A DNA stretch of 64,000 nt from Abelmoschus esculentus (GCA_035048815.1 JAUCBN010000042.1:9486001-9550000); one strand, 5' to 3'. Shown: positions 48,591 to 60,508, counted from the first letter of the stretch. Numbers and translations are program-made. Notes: generated by a model not told the origin, from the sequence alone.

Positions 48591-49108
48591 TAATATTTCC
48601 AAAAATCTAAGTCTTTATCACCTAAATTCATTAAAAGAATTCCTATAATCAAACAAGTCCCAAAAGCATTTTTAGGATCAATCTCATAGCAAGCTTCTAA
48701 GTTTTCTTCTTTAAGTATCCTAAAGTTAAGTCTTCTAAACAGGACATAAACATGGTAAGGAGAAAGATTTCTATAGCCTAAAATCAATAAACTAAGGCAA
48801 TTTTGATGAAGAGCAGTGTAAAAGTATGAGCAATATTTTAAGAAAGGTGGTGGACATAAAAAAATTTCAAGAACAGCTTAAATACTTCCTTTCATGGCAA
48901 GGCCACGGTAATGGATTGCCTCGGCAATGAGTCTACACCCCCAAACTCGAACCAAGCATTATCTTTAATGCTTATATCAATGGCATACAACATGGAAGAA
49001 AATATGAAAATGAACAAGTAAAGAAATAAAAGCAACATAAATATGTAAAGATTAAAGAGACTCCAAAGAGTTGTTTGTGACAATCAGTTTTCGAGGCCTT
49101 ACTACTGA
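48591..49108 (-). other. 3' untranslated stretch, inner element
   Basis: Non-coding, with no recognised domain, between the hairpin set and the end of the transposon protein ORF. Confidence 0.45.
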
Positions 49109-50581
49109 TTATTTTATTTTTGATTCCGTTGCTGGTGATGGTTGAGTTTTGGCTTGCCGAGGCGTCTGAACTCGTGTAGGTAGTGTCCGTTGCATTGGAG
49201 TGTCTCCTTCTTCTTCTTTGTCAATTTTTTCAGTGTGCATAATATTTGTCCCGCCTTCATTCATTGTATTTGCCCAAGCATGGTGAGTGCTTGGCCCGAC
49301 AACTGTTAAAGTTTGGTGTACATAGGCATCTATTTTTATTGAGAGACTGCCCATGATGATGGGGGATCCTGGTGGAGTGATGAAGAGTGCTCTCCTTTTG
49401 GATGACCTTCGGCTGACAGAAGATGCCTCGGTAAGCTCTGCATCCGAGATGGGCTAGCAGCATGGAATTGTTGCTGAGGACCAGTAGTATAGAATAACCT
49501 CGGTCCTCTTGGAGCTGGAGTGGTCTCTGTTTAGGGTGCAGCTGTGACAAATATGTTGGAGGGGAATTCTGGAAACTACACCCCTTGGTGTGGAAAGTTG
49601 CTGATCATCATCTAGGCTAGTGCTGAGTTGAAATCCCTCTAGTACTCCATGTATCTTTGCTGTCGTAGATCCATGTCTGCCATCCTCTAAAGTATCTCCT
49701 AGTAGGGATCTGTCGCGGTAGTGTTGTGGGCAGTGTCAGGCATGTTTACCGTGAATTGGGCCCCAACAGTTGTGTCAGTAGTGTATTGCTGTGGATTTAC
49801 CTGTACTGGTTCTGCTTGGGTTATGCATAACCTTGTGGTAGAATTCCCTTGTCCATCCACGCCTTTGGGAAGTGAATTCGTTCGTGTCCTCCATTGGTAC
49901 ACCTGTAGCAGTGCAAATACTCGTAATTAAACAAGGAAAATTAAGGGTCCTTTGTCTTTCTTACCACACTCGTAAATTTCCCTTAGTATTATTTCTCCCA
50001 CGTTGATGCTTCGTTTATTGATGATGGATTGGATGAAAACCAATCTTCTTCGATCTATCGTGCTGTTGTGGGATGTTGGGATGAGGCGTCTTTTGATGAA
50101 AGTATTCCACAGCTTGTCCTCGGGCCTAAAATTCTACCTTGCCACCGATCCTTTGTGGGCACCGGTTTTCCAATTAGTATTATCGTAGCAGAGTTCGTCC
50201 TTTATTAATTCGTAGTCTTAGTTGGTGATGTCCTCCATGAGTGCTGCATGGTCATCATGATCAAGGGTTAGGCCGTAGAATAGATTAATTGTCTCAACAT
50301 CAAAGTCTGACCGGTCTGCCTCGATAGTGGACGTACAACGAGTCCTTGCTTGGCCCGTGTGCGTAGAATTCTCGTACCATTGTGGCATTGTCCTGGGCAG
50401 GTTGTAGGCAAAAGATTTGCCATTCTTGGTACTTTATTCTATCAAACAAGTAAGGCTCGATTCCATAGTTTTCTTCATCAGAGTGCTGGAATCCTTGTTC
50501 TTCCCATAACTGCCCGACAATGAAGGATCTGTTGAAGTGTTCTTCAATGGAAGAGGGTGCGAATCTGTTGTATGTTTCCAT
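49109..50581 (-). pseudogene. putative plant transposon protein ORF, inner element
   Basis: Starts METYNRFAPSSIEEHFN and reads QLWEEQGFQHSDEENYGIE and MVREFYAHGPSKDSLYVHYR to a break at 50300. A second frame continues with FRPEDKLWNTFIKRRLIP, RRLVFIQSIINKRSINVGEI and a Gln/Thr/Pro-rich C terminus (49902-49109). The counterpart is the ORF at 45098-46593. Several stops. Confidence 0.78.
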
Positions 50582-50940
50582 GGAGATAAATAGGGGAGAG
50601 TGTGTGAAGAGTTTCTGAAAATTGTTAAGAGAGTTTGGATATCAGCAGAGAGTAATGGAAGAGACAGATTAGAAAGTAATTCTAAAGATTCAAGAATGCA
50701 AGAGTGAATAGTTCAAGAGGGAGAAGGTCCTTATAAAGGCCTCATCCTTGTAGCCGTTTTGTAGCCGTTAGCCTTTACTGCCGCGGCGGGAATTTCAGTA
50801 GACTAGCCATTACATTGTTCTGCCCGTTTGGGAGGCTGCAGTCCTAACACTGTGCACTGCCATGGCAGCAAATCTCATGCTATTAATTTCTTCACCTTCA
50901 TTCTTGTTTATTGTCCTAAAAATAAACACCAATACGAAAA
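50582..50940 (-). other. leader before the transposon protein ORF, inner element
   Basis: Includes the likely 5' leader of the ORF at 50581; no domain seen. Confidence 0.4.
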
Positions 50941-51282
50941 ATAATTAAATGAAAAAGAAGCAAACATAACAAAAAGAAAAATTAATTCTAAACTAAAACT
51001 AATCCTAAAAATAAAATAAAAATAAAATAAAGAGATTAATTCATTATAGAAGTGCAGGCAAGTGCATCTCCTAAAGTGAAGGTCTCTATAGTCCTCATCT
51101 CATGTTGACCAATAAGAAAAATAATTAAATGAAAAAGAAGCAAACATAATAAAAAGAAAAATTAATTCTAAACTAAAACTAATCCTAAAAATAAAATAAA
51201 GAGATTAATTCACGATAGGAGTGCAGGCAAGTGCATCTCCTAAAGTGAAGGTCTCTGTAGTCCTCATCTCATGTTGACCAGT
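50941..51282. repeat. tandem duplication, unit of about 180 bases
   Basis: 50941-51120 is repeated at 51121-51282 with few changes and an 18-base loss in an AAAATAAAAT run. Each copy starts ATAATTAAATGAAAAAGAAG and ends CTCATCTCATGTTGACCA. It lies between the protease end and the transposon protein ORF. Confidence 0.85.
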
Positions 51283-51290
51283 ATCATGCT

Positions 51291-52480
51291 TTAATAGTTG
51301 GCATTCTCATTGAATTCATGCTCATCCCTTCTTGATTTGATTTTTACTGCACCATGTGGTTCTAACCATTTGGACCTGAATGTGCCTAGAAAGTGTGCTG
51401 TCCTGTTGTCTTCCTCCACCTCTAATTTTTCAGTATTGTCTAGTATTTTGCTGTAACAAGCATCAATTTTACTATCGAGCGTATAGCTGAGGTAGTGGTT
51501 GCTGAGATAGGGTGTTTTTCTGCCTGCATCTGTGGTATGGATAACTTTGCACTCTTTTGGATCATCGTGTCTTTTCAAATTATGGAAAGCATTGAGTTTG
51601 ACTTGCTGGTCGTTAACCCTTATTATCAATTCTCCTCTTTCCACATCTATAAGAGTGAGTCCAGTAGCTAGAAAAGGTCTCCCCCAAATGATTAGTGCAT
51701 TGTCATCTGCTTCCCAATCAAGAACAAGAAAGTCAGCAGGAAAAATAAATTTATCCACTCTTACCAATATGTCCTCGATCTTTCCTTCAGGTTACACATA
51801 CGATCTATCCGCTAATTGGAGCATCACTATAGTAGGTTTTGCCCTTCCTATTCCAAGCTTTTAGAAGACAGATTTAGGCATCAAGTTTATGCTTGCTCCA
51901 AGGTCACATAGGGTCTTTCCTTCATAAAGATTTCCTATCGCACAAGGTATGGTTTCAATTTAGGAGGCATGCGTTTATGAAGCATTATTATGTATCATTC
52001 AGTAGCAGCCACTGTTTCAAACTTAACAAACCTTTTTCTTTTAGACACAATGTCTTTTAGGAATTTGGCATAGTTTGACATCTGTTCTATTGCTTTAACA
52101 AATGACAAGTTTATGTGGACTTGCTTTAGGATATTTGACAATTTTTTAAATTGGTGGTCTTGTTTCTGCTTTTTTAACCTTTGTGGGAAAGGTGGTGGTG
52201 GTCGTGTCTCCTCTAGTGTTTCATTGGTCTGGAATTTAATACCTGGTACCACTGGTTCTTTTGTTGTCTCGGAAATTTTTCAAGGGACTATCGATTTACC
52301 TACTGAGGTAGTGCCTTCTGCTGGGATTTCTGTGGCATGATTTTTTAGTTCAGCATCTAAGTCCTCTTTATCTGATTCTTCTTGTTCTACTAGTGGGACT
52401 TTATCTGTTGGACTGCCTAGTATCTCTTTAAGTTGTAGGCCACTTCTAGTAGTAATTGTTTTGCATTGCTCATGGCCCAT
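51291..52480 (-). pseudogene. Athila-type protease region, inner element
   Basis: The linker TITTRSGLQL (52465) and PPPPFPQRLKKQKQDHQF, followed by a protease part near 51890-51690 with LGASINLMPKSVF (then a stop), LADRSYV, ILVRVDKFIFPADFL and IIWGRPFLA. The frame 51767-51291 stays open past the core to the end of the region. The catalytic Asp block is partly destroyed by stops. Confidence 0.83.
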
Positions 52481-52546
52481 TCCCTTAGCAACTTCAGTAT
52501 TGTTGGGTAATCCTCCTTGTAGTCTAGTGTTTAGATTCTGTGCAAA

Positions 52547-53956
52547 CTACTCAACCTGAGTTTCCAGTGATTTAATTGTTGCCTCTTGATTTTGTAACCT
52601 CGTCTCAGTTCTGTTTATGAATGCATCAATTCTTTTGATGAAGTTACTATTCTCAGCCACGTATGATTCAGATTTTATCATAAAGGCCTTAAGAGAATTT
52701 TCCAGTAAATTTATAGGTTGCTGCTGATGCATCTGCTACTACGGTAATGATTGTTGTACCTGCTGCTGCAACAGATGTTACATTTGTATTGGTTGCTGGA
52801 AACTTGAGGGTTGAGTAGTTGGATTCAAGGCATTGTTAGGATTACTCCATGAGAAATTAGGATGTCTTTTTCATGTTGGATTGTATGTGTTATACATCAT
52901 GTTGTTTCGATTGTAGTTTCCAACATATAGGCTAGATTCCTGATTCTACATACATTCAGAAGAGCTATGGTTACCTCCATATAAATTACAGAAAGAATCT
53001 ATTGCCTTAATTTCATGGGTATTATGCTACATTTGCATGTTTTGCAACATCTTAGTAAGAGAGGTCAATTGTGTTGCCACTGAATTGGATGTTTCCAACT
53101 CATTTACTGTAGCTTGGCGTCTTACTCCTCCTCGCCTAGATGTAGGGAATTGAAAATCATTCTTTGCGAGTTTGTTTAAAATTTCAATAGCTTCCTTCCG
53201 AGCTTTATCAAGAAGTGTCCCATTGACAGAGGCATCTAACATCATTCTTGTTGGGGCATTGGTGGCACTGTAAAACATGGTCACTTATGTCCACAATGAA
53301 AATCCATGTAAAGGACACTTGTACAATAGCTCTCTATAGCGCTCCCATGCCTCATACATTGGTTCATCATCTTCTTGTCGAAAAGAAGTAATTTCATTAC
53401 GTATACGATCATATAAATTAGTAGGATTGAAACGTGTAATGAAATCACGACAAAGTTCACTCCAAGATCTTATAGATCCTGCTGAAATGCTATTTAACCA
53501 GGTTTTTGCCCTAACCCTCAATGAATAGGGAAACAATTTCAATCTCAAGACATCTTCATGGACTCCTTTGATTTTGAATGAATTACAGATCTTCATGAAT
53601 GACTTGAGATATTTCCTGGCATCTTCAGTTAAAGACCCACCAAACTGTCCAATAGTATTGAGCATATTGAACATGATAGGTTTTAGTTCAAAGTGGGCTA
53701 CTTCAATTTCCGGTGTGAAAAATCCTGGATTTAACTCATTCAAATCCTCTACCAGGAAGTCTCTAACAGTAAGCTATCGTGGCAGTGGTGACGGCGGAAA
53801 TCCTCCATTGCTTGCGGGTACAGTCTGTTCAGCTGGGTTGTTTGCCATGACTTGTTGGATTTTTCTTCTCAACCTTTGACGCGTACGTTCAATCTCTGGA
53901 TCTAGATCGTACAAAAGGTTGCTTGGGTTTGCCCTGGTTATACACAAAAAAAACAA
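52547..53956 (-). pseudogene. Athila-type gag, inner element
   Basis: The N terminus reads ITRANPSNLL where the outer element has MTRSNPTI, so the start codon is ATA instead of ATG. Then FELKPIMFNMLNTIGQFGG, KLFPYSLRVRAKTWL and YEAWERYRELLYKCPLHG (53743-53285), a stop, TMFYSATNAPTRMMLDAS (53284-53027), and the coiled-coil end FIKRIDAFINRTETRLQNQ (52732-52547). Gag is broken by several stops. Confidence 0.88.
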
Positions 53957-54014
53957 AGTAAAATAAAAATAACTAAAAGCAAGAAAAATAAAGAAAATGA
54001 AATTTAGTTGTCAA

Positions 54015-54032
54015 TCCTCGGCAACGACGCCA
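54015..54032 (-). other. primer-binding site, tRNA-Asp type, inner element
   Basis: The minus strand reads TGGCGTCGTTGCCGAGGA, two changes from the perfect complement of tRNA-Asp. Confidence 0.8.
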
Positions 54033-54038
54033 AAACCT

Positions 54039-55360
54039 TGTTGCGTGTAAAAAGTGCGCAATTAGAATGTACACGACACAACTAATAAAGTGATAAGTAT
54101 TATCGTGTATCGTCTCCACAAGGATTGATAGACTCAATATGCCTTCTTTTATCTTCTTGCTCTGTAAAGGAAATAAAATAAAGAACATAGATGATTTGGT
54201 TTGTAGTAAACTAAATAACTTGAAAACTAAATAATAAGAAAATAATCAATTTAAGAAAGTGGCCAAGATCCAGTTGTATTGTATAGTGGATTCAATTGAC
54301 TTGTTTCTATCTAATGCAATCACAAAACACTGCCTCGACAGTGATGAGCTACGTCCGTCGCGACAATCCCTTGCTCTTGGGTGGACTTTACCAAAGTTCG
54401 GCAAAGTATCCTTTGATGACTCCGCTTATCCCTAAGTGAAAGTATTGTTGATGACTAGTCCTTGATGATACCTCTCGGCGTGAATCAATTATAATCACCA
54501 ACCAATCCCACACTTCTTTTAGCCATTGAAACTCTAACCTATCCCTAGGCCGAGTTAGTATTTTCCGACTAGAAAATAACGTACTTATTCCTTTCGTGAA
54601 TCTAACTCTCCCGTATTAGATGAATGGATCTCTCACAAACTTTTCTCCCGAGCTTGAATGCAAAACAATGAATGACAAAGAATAAGTAAACCTTGATATT
54701 TTTTTGCATTGAAACAAGAAAAAAAAGTTCAATCTCTTCTCACTAATACTCTACAACTTTTACCTAAGCCTGAAATAAATTAGAACATAATGGAAAACAA
54801 AGAAAAACTCTAAATTCTAATATGAACTATCTCCGATCAAGTCAAGTGTTTTCTTCTCTTGGGCGGCTATGGTTTATAAAGGCATGGCCTAGGGCAAACC
54901 TTTCCTAAGTAGGAATAAAACTTGGAGTAAACACAAGTTAAGTACATAAATAAAATATTTTTTTGATTTCCAAGTTTATTCCCACAAGGATTCTTTTCTC
55001 GTGTGACCTTTGACTTTGAATTTCCATGCGCTTCCCAACTCTGATTCTTGTTTTGTTTGTCTACAAACGTCCATACTATTTTCTATTCAGATCGCCTACA
55101 ATATTGGTACTTGTCCTTCAGGTACTACCGCGGCCTCAGATCCTACCGCGACCTCAGATGCTGCCGCGGCATCAGCTCTACCTGCAAGCACAAAAGTTCA
55201 GTAAAGCTTGCATTTTCTATAAATATCATCTTTATATGTTACAAAAGCAAAGTACCTGAATATCTCACATTAAGTACATGTATTAGTTCTAGTAGGTGTA
55301 GATTAAGTGATTATTGTCCATGAAAGGTTTAAAAAGTGATAGTGAATTGAGCATTTATCA
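54039..55360 (-). repeat. 5' LTR of the inner Athila-like element
   Basis: Plus strand starts TGTTGCGTGT and ends GAGCATTTATCA, 1322 bases. The TATA box of the other LTR is changed here to CCTTTATAAACC. Confidence 0.88.
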
Positions 55361-55558
55361 ACTGCCTCGGCATTAGTATATTATCCAGCCGCCGCAGTAG
55401 TTCACACCATTCACCAGACTTGAATTCAGAAAGGTCTACTAGGCTTAGTACTTACGATTAGACTATGATCCCAAATTCATATATACACTACTAATCTTAA
55501 TTGATTTTAAAAGTTCTTTTCTTTGAAAAGCAATAAGGACTTAGGCTTAGATTTTAAT

Positions 55559-55715
55559 CTAGAGGTGCCTATCACTGGCTCTAGTTAGTCCATAGAGGTA
55601 TCCGTCATTGGCTCTAGGACTTAGTTTTTTTTTCACTTACTAGAGGTGCACGAAATTGACTCTAGTAAGAAGAAGCTAAATACTTGAGGTGCCTCAAAAC
55701 TGGCTCAAGCAGTAT
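55559..55715 (+). other. 3' hairpin set, outer element
   Basis: Four stem-loops in a row: CTAGAG/CTCTAG (55559/55579), a weaker TAGAG/CTCTA (about 55593/55612), CTTACTAGAG/CTCTAGTAAG (55636/55660, ten perfect pairs) and CTTGAG/CTCAAG (55683/55704). The loops resemble each other. Confidence 0.75.
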
Positions 55716-55990
55716 AAGTATATAACAATATATAGTTATATATCAATTTTAGGGAGAAAGAAGGAAAAAAAGGATCAAGAAAAATTTTAGTCGAAAGTCT
55801 TGAGCTAGAAAAAGGATTAGAACTTAGAAAATAAGCCTTGACATAGCTACGCATACACACACTAAGACTTTTAGTCCAATTCTGAGGATCGCCTAGAACC
55901 TAGAAGAGGTAGAGTCAAGAAAGGAACTCTGCCGCGGCAAGCAGGACTGTATATTACCTTAAAATTCCAGACCTAAAAAATTATCTTTTG

Positions 55991-56028
55991 TATTGCTTCG
56001 AGACAAGCAATAGTTCGAGTTTGGGGTG
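55991..56028 (+). other. polypurine tract with upstream hairpin, outer element
   Basis: Hairpin TATTGCTT-CGAGAC-AAGCAATA (eight pairs), then GTTCGAGTTTGGGGTG and the LTR start TGATGAGCAC at 56029. Confidence 0.75.
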
Positions 56029-57390
56029 TGATGAGCACTCAAAACTCCTCATTTTCATATCATTTTCCCACTTGTTTGTTTCCAATAAAGACAAAATTAA
56101 ATGCGATAATAGGATATTTCTGGTTATTTTCCATATCTCAGCATCCGAACAACAACTATACGAAATTTTCTACGCTTTGGCATAAAACATATACTTTTGA
56201 TAGTTTTCTTTCTTAGACAGAAAACTACATCACAAAAAGGGCCAAGAAGAAAATAGATGCTGAATTACAGAAGAAACACCAGTCACGGCAACATTCTGAA
56301 GGCCGCCGCAGCAACATAAAAGATAACAATAGGTGGTTAACAGAAAGAGGAAAATATGCCGAACTCAATGGACAAAGAGCAAAAGAAAGAAGAAGACTCA
56401 GTTAGGAGGTCAAGCCCATGTCAAAGTCAACCGCAAGAAAAGAAGAGATATTTTAGGAAATAAGATTAAATTAATATAGTTTAATTAGGACTTAGATTTC
56501 TTTCTCGTTTAGAACTCTTTCCTTGCATGAAAAGATCAACTTAGTGCTTGTACTATATAAGGCACTTATTATTTTTAGGTTTAGTATGGATTCGAGATGG
56601 ATTCTCACATTTTTATACCTTTAGTCGACGCCTCCATCATGTTCTAAGTCTTTTCGGAGGTTTAGATTGTTTGTGGAGTAGTCGAAGATGAATGTTATGT
56701 TATGTTTGATATTTATTAATACAAAACATATTTCATAGTTTATTCTCTCTTGTTAGTTACTCTTATTGTATATGAGCTCGTAAGATAAGTATGTTAGAAA
56801 AACTCATTTGCCTAGCATCGGGAGATATAGGTTCACGAAATGAGAGAATACAGTCTTTACTCATAGGCATTAACTAATCTGTCAAGGATTTCAGCGACTA
56901 ACAAGACGCATGTGTTTGGTTGTTTTCCGCCCTTGATTCACGCCGGCAGGTATCAACAAGACGTGGGTTTCAACAGTTCTCTTCGCTTAGGGATAAGGAA
57001 GAAAACATGCAAGGATGCTCTGTCGAATTATGGAATATTGAATTGTCAACAAGGCATAACCCTGCCTAGGCGGTAGATGCGACGACCCTTTGTGTGATCT
57101 GCCGAGGCGATAGTTCAACCCATTGCATTAATAAGTGGATACTTAACATAACTGGATTTTCTCTACAAAGCAATTAATCTAGCCTCCCCTTTATCTTATT
57201 ATTCCATTATTTAATTTTATGCTTTTATAGTTATCTTAGTCATAATTCAACTAATTCATTTACTTGTGTTTTTAGTTTTCTTAATGCAATCATAAGAAAT
57301 AGCGAGGTTGACTTAGTCCTCGTGGAACTGACATCTTAAATACTACAATCTGACAAAGGTGAAATTAATAAGACTCTATAGCCTCCATCA
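56029..57390 (+). repeat. 3' LTR of the outer Athila-like element
   Basis: Starts TGATGAGCACTC and ends GCCTCCATCA, 1362 bases, followed by GTAAA. Confidence 0.88.
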
Positions 57391-57395
57391 GTAAA

Positions 57396-58804
57396 CATTT
57401 GGTTTACAATAGTATGAGCTTCAATTTGTACAAATTCTTTTGTAGAATAATATGGATGATAGTGCATGTAATTTTATCAAGAATTTTTTATTGCCTTGAG
57501 TTATACTCGTAATATTGAGATAGTCAACATCCTCTTGACTAATATTCTCAATATATTTCTACAAATATCTTTAAAATTCAATAAGTCTCTTTACGACTTT
57601 GACGAGCATAATGCACTATAAATATGAAATAAAGTTTTATTTAGCAATAACATATTTGCTCAATCGGAGCCTTCTGTGATATTAGTACTTCTAAATATAG
57701 TACTCACATTATTCCCTTGAATTTAAAATGGTAAAATATGCATAATTATGCACATTTTAATATGTGCTTTATTTCATTCACTTTCGGGAATAAAAAATAT
57801 TTGCTTTGTACTATTCATTTTGAGGAATAAAAAATATTAAATATAACCTATTATATCAAATCGGTTATATATCAAGATAAACTCTCAAAAGCTCTCCCGA
57901 GGCATTAATATTTTTGTACATTGAGAAACAATACTCATATTTTTCCTTATATTTAAATGAGAAAATATTTCTTATGCTTAAATATAGTATGAGTACTTGC
58001 ACTGTCTGCTAAGCATAAATAACCATAATTCATTGTATATTTTATTCCAGAAGTAATAATATTCTTCAAAGGATAAATTAATATAAATCGTAAATAAATA
58101 ACATTTAAACTAAATTAATATAAATAAATTAACATAAAACATAAGTAAATAATATGTAAAGTAAATTAACATAAATAAATAAATAAATAATAAATAAAAA
58201 AATAAATTAATATAAAACAAAATAAATAAAAGATCAATGTTTATAAGGGAAATAGAATAAATGACAAATTATTGCCTTCAAGGGTTATGAGAAAATTAAC
58301 AATATCCAATTGAGTTGTATTAACGTCATAAATATTTACGCCACAAAGAAAACTTATTTATATTTTCTTTCATTTATCATTCATGATTATGGATAAAGTC
58401 CATAATATTTCGGCGTTTGACAAGTACGAGACCAATGGTTTGTACCATCGCATTGATAACATGAAAACTTGATATGTTCTCTATCATTCTTGTCATCCTT
58501 ATAATTCTACTTCTGATGGTTATAAGCATTCTCAAAAGAATCATCTTATCCATGTTTATTTTATGACCTCAATCGCAACTACAATTTCTAATGTGGCATT
58601 TACTTTGCTATAAAATATTATATTCACTTCAGGGAATGAAGCAGAGACTAATAGGTATCTAGAACCTTTTTACGATATTCTGTCTACAAGATAACAATTA
58701 TGTGTAAAAAATAGAATATGTTTTTCTAATATATCCTCATCAGTGATACTATGACACATAAAAAGAGTTTTATTCACTAACCATATAGTGAATTATCATG
58801 TTTC
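57396..58804 (-). pseudogene. copia gag end and protease, second part of the split element
   Basis: The minus strand gives a perfect zinc knuckle CYQCDGTNHWSRTC near 58425-58470, decayed linker sequence, and the protease block LCLADSASTHTI near 57990-58030 with the catalytic Asp retained. It is otherwise full of stops, with an AT-rich low-complexity patch at 58110-58230. Confidence 0.82.
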
Positions 58805-58958
58805 TGATGAGTACTCAAAAGTCCTCATTTTTTATATCATTTTCCCACTCGTTTATTGTTAATAAAGACAAATTTAAAGGCAATAATGAATATTTGTAGT
58901 TATTTTCCATACTTCAGCATTCGAACACTAATTTTATGAATTTATCTATTATTTTATA
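58805..58958 (+). mobile_element. fragment of an Athila-type LTR
   Basis: TGATGAGTACTC and the next 150 bases match the first part of the outer Athila-like LTR (40606 and 56029). It is cut at 58959 by the next LTR, so it may be the start of a third copy or a solo LTR. Confidence 0.8.
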
Positions 58959-60508
58959 TGTAACATCCCGATTTTGGATTAGTAGTTTGGATATTAGTTA
59001 GGAGAATTCGATTCGAGGCGAATCGGGTTCTTCGGTTCGTTATTCTAGGGAAATATAAAATAAAAGTATTTTAATCAGAAAAGTAATAATTTTGGAATAT
59101 GGTTTAAAAATATTAAAAAGATGTTTCAAAATAAAAAGAATGTAATTTAAAATTTAAATTGATTTTTAATTGTGCCTAATTATACATTGGTGACCAAATT
59201 GTAATTTTTTGAAAACAATGGAGGATTTAATTTGTAATTTTCGGAAATTTTTATTTTTAGTGACTAAATTGGAAAGCAAGCTATACTTAGAATCCTTAGA
59301 GGGACATAAACCCAATTTAATTTTTAAATAATGATTTATTCACCAAAATGATTTTTAATTAGTTTATTAAAAGATGATAATCATTTTCTCACTTAACCAC
59401 TTATTTTCTCTCATCTTTTTCTCTCATTTTCTCTCCATTTTTCTTCATATATTTTCTTCAATTCCTTGCTGATTTTTCCATATTTTTCAACAAGAATTAC
59501 TTTATTTTAATCATCTCTCTATTCTTTACAAAGCCTAATCATCAATTTTACTAAAACAACACCGATTTGCAAGGAATCAAGAAGAGAATTTCTCATATTT
59601 TTGGTGGATAGATCTCAAAGGTAATTTGCTGTATTTTAACTCTTTTCTAAGGTTCTTTATTGAAATTCCCAAGTATTAGTTTGCTAATCTTTGAATGAAA
59701 CTTGATTTTATGTTTTCAATGCTAGATCTAATGATTTTGTGAATGTTTTTGTGAAATCTTTTTTAGATATCATTCAATGTTGTAATTAAATGGATTTAAT
59801 TATGTTATTATGTCAATTAAATGATTAATTGAGTCTTCAATTGATGGCACATTAATTTAATCCCAGAATAATGTAATCGGTGTTGTTTTAAGGTGATTTT
59901 CGGTTATTTTAGGGGCTGTTTTAGGTGTTCTAATGTTGATGGAGGTATAAGGATGGTTTAGATGTGTTTTTGGTTCATAATTGAAGTGGATTAGATGTTA
60001 TATTTATTAGGTTTTGGGCTGATGTTATTCAGATGCATTTTGGCTTAGTTTTCGGTCTTTTTAGCTAAGTTTTTGGTAGTTTTGTGGAGGTTTGATGTAG
60101 CTGTTGGTTTGAGCATGTTATGATGTGAATATGCTCTGTTTTTAATGATGTAGAGGTAGTGAAAGAAGGTGCGTAATTGGCTGGTGCATTGGTGTTGCCA
60201 TCGGAGCATCGGCGAAGGATCGTTTTGTTTGTCGGTGAGTATTTTTCGGACTTAAAGCGAATCGCATTGGTACGGTTCTGTTTTGGAGACTATGGAAGAG
60301 TGTGAAAACTTTCCATAGTTCAAGAGTAAGTAAATTAAATGTTTTTGATATATTAACATGAGCTTCGGCTACATTCGGTAAAGACATTGATGTTGGTAAT
60401 GCAATGAGATTTTTGGAAGTGCATAAACATGATTTTGAATTGGTACATGCATGAGATAATTGCTAAAAATGTATGATTTAAAAAGACATACATGGTTAAT
60501 GAAAACAT

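Larger units (their letters stand above)
46873..55360 (-). mobile_element. Athila-like gypsy element, inner, non-autonomous
   Basis: LTRs 46873-48148 and 54039-55360, PBS 54015-54032, PPT at 48149, TSD ACTGC. It is read on the minus strand as gag, protease, then the plant transposon protein ORF, with no RT or integrase, about 8.5 kb. It is related to the element it landed in: the gag and protease blocks align, the LTRs share blocks such as GATTCACGCCGAGAGGTATC, and the 3' hairpins have the same order. Confidence 0.9.
40606..57390 (+). mobile_element. Athila-like gypsy element, outer, non-autonomous
   Basis: LTRs 40606-41963 and 56029-57390 (about 1360 bases each), PBS 41968-41985, PPT before 56029, TSD GTAAA. 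The coding order on the plus strand is gag, protease, then a 'putative plant transposon protein' ORF; there is no RT, RNase H or integrase. A second element (46873-55360) sits inside. Without it the element is about 8.3 kb. The PBS and gag type are those of the Athila lineage. Confidence 0.9.
37656..58804 (-). mobile_element. Ty1/copia element split by nested insertions
   Basis: Minus-strand element: 3' LTR 37656-37936, PPT, RNase H and RT (38150-39780), integrase (40203-40600). The large insertion 40606-57390 with TSD GTAAA interrupts it, and the reading resumes with protease near 58000 and the gag zinc knuckle near 58450 before it is cut at 58805 by further insertions. Its 5' LTR is not in the window. 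All frames are broken. Confidence 0.88.
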
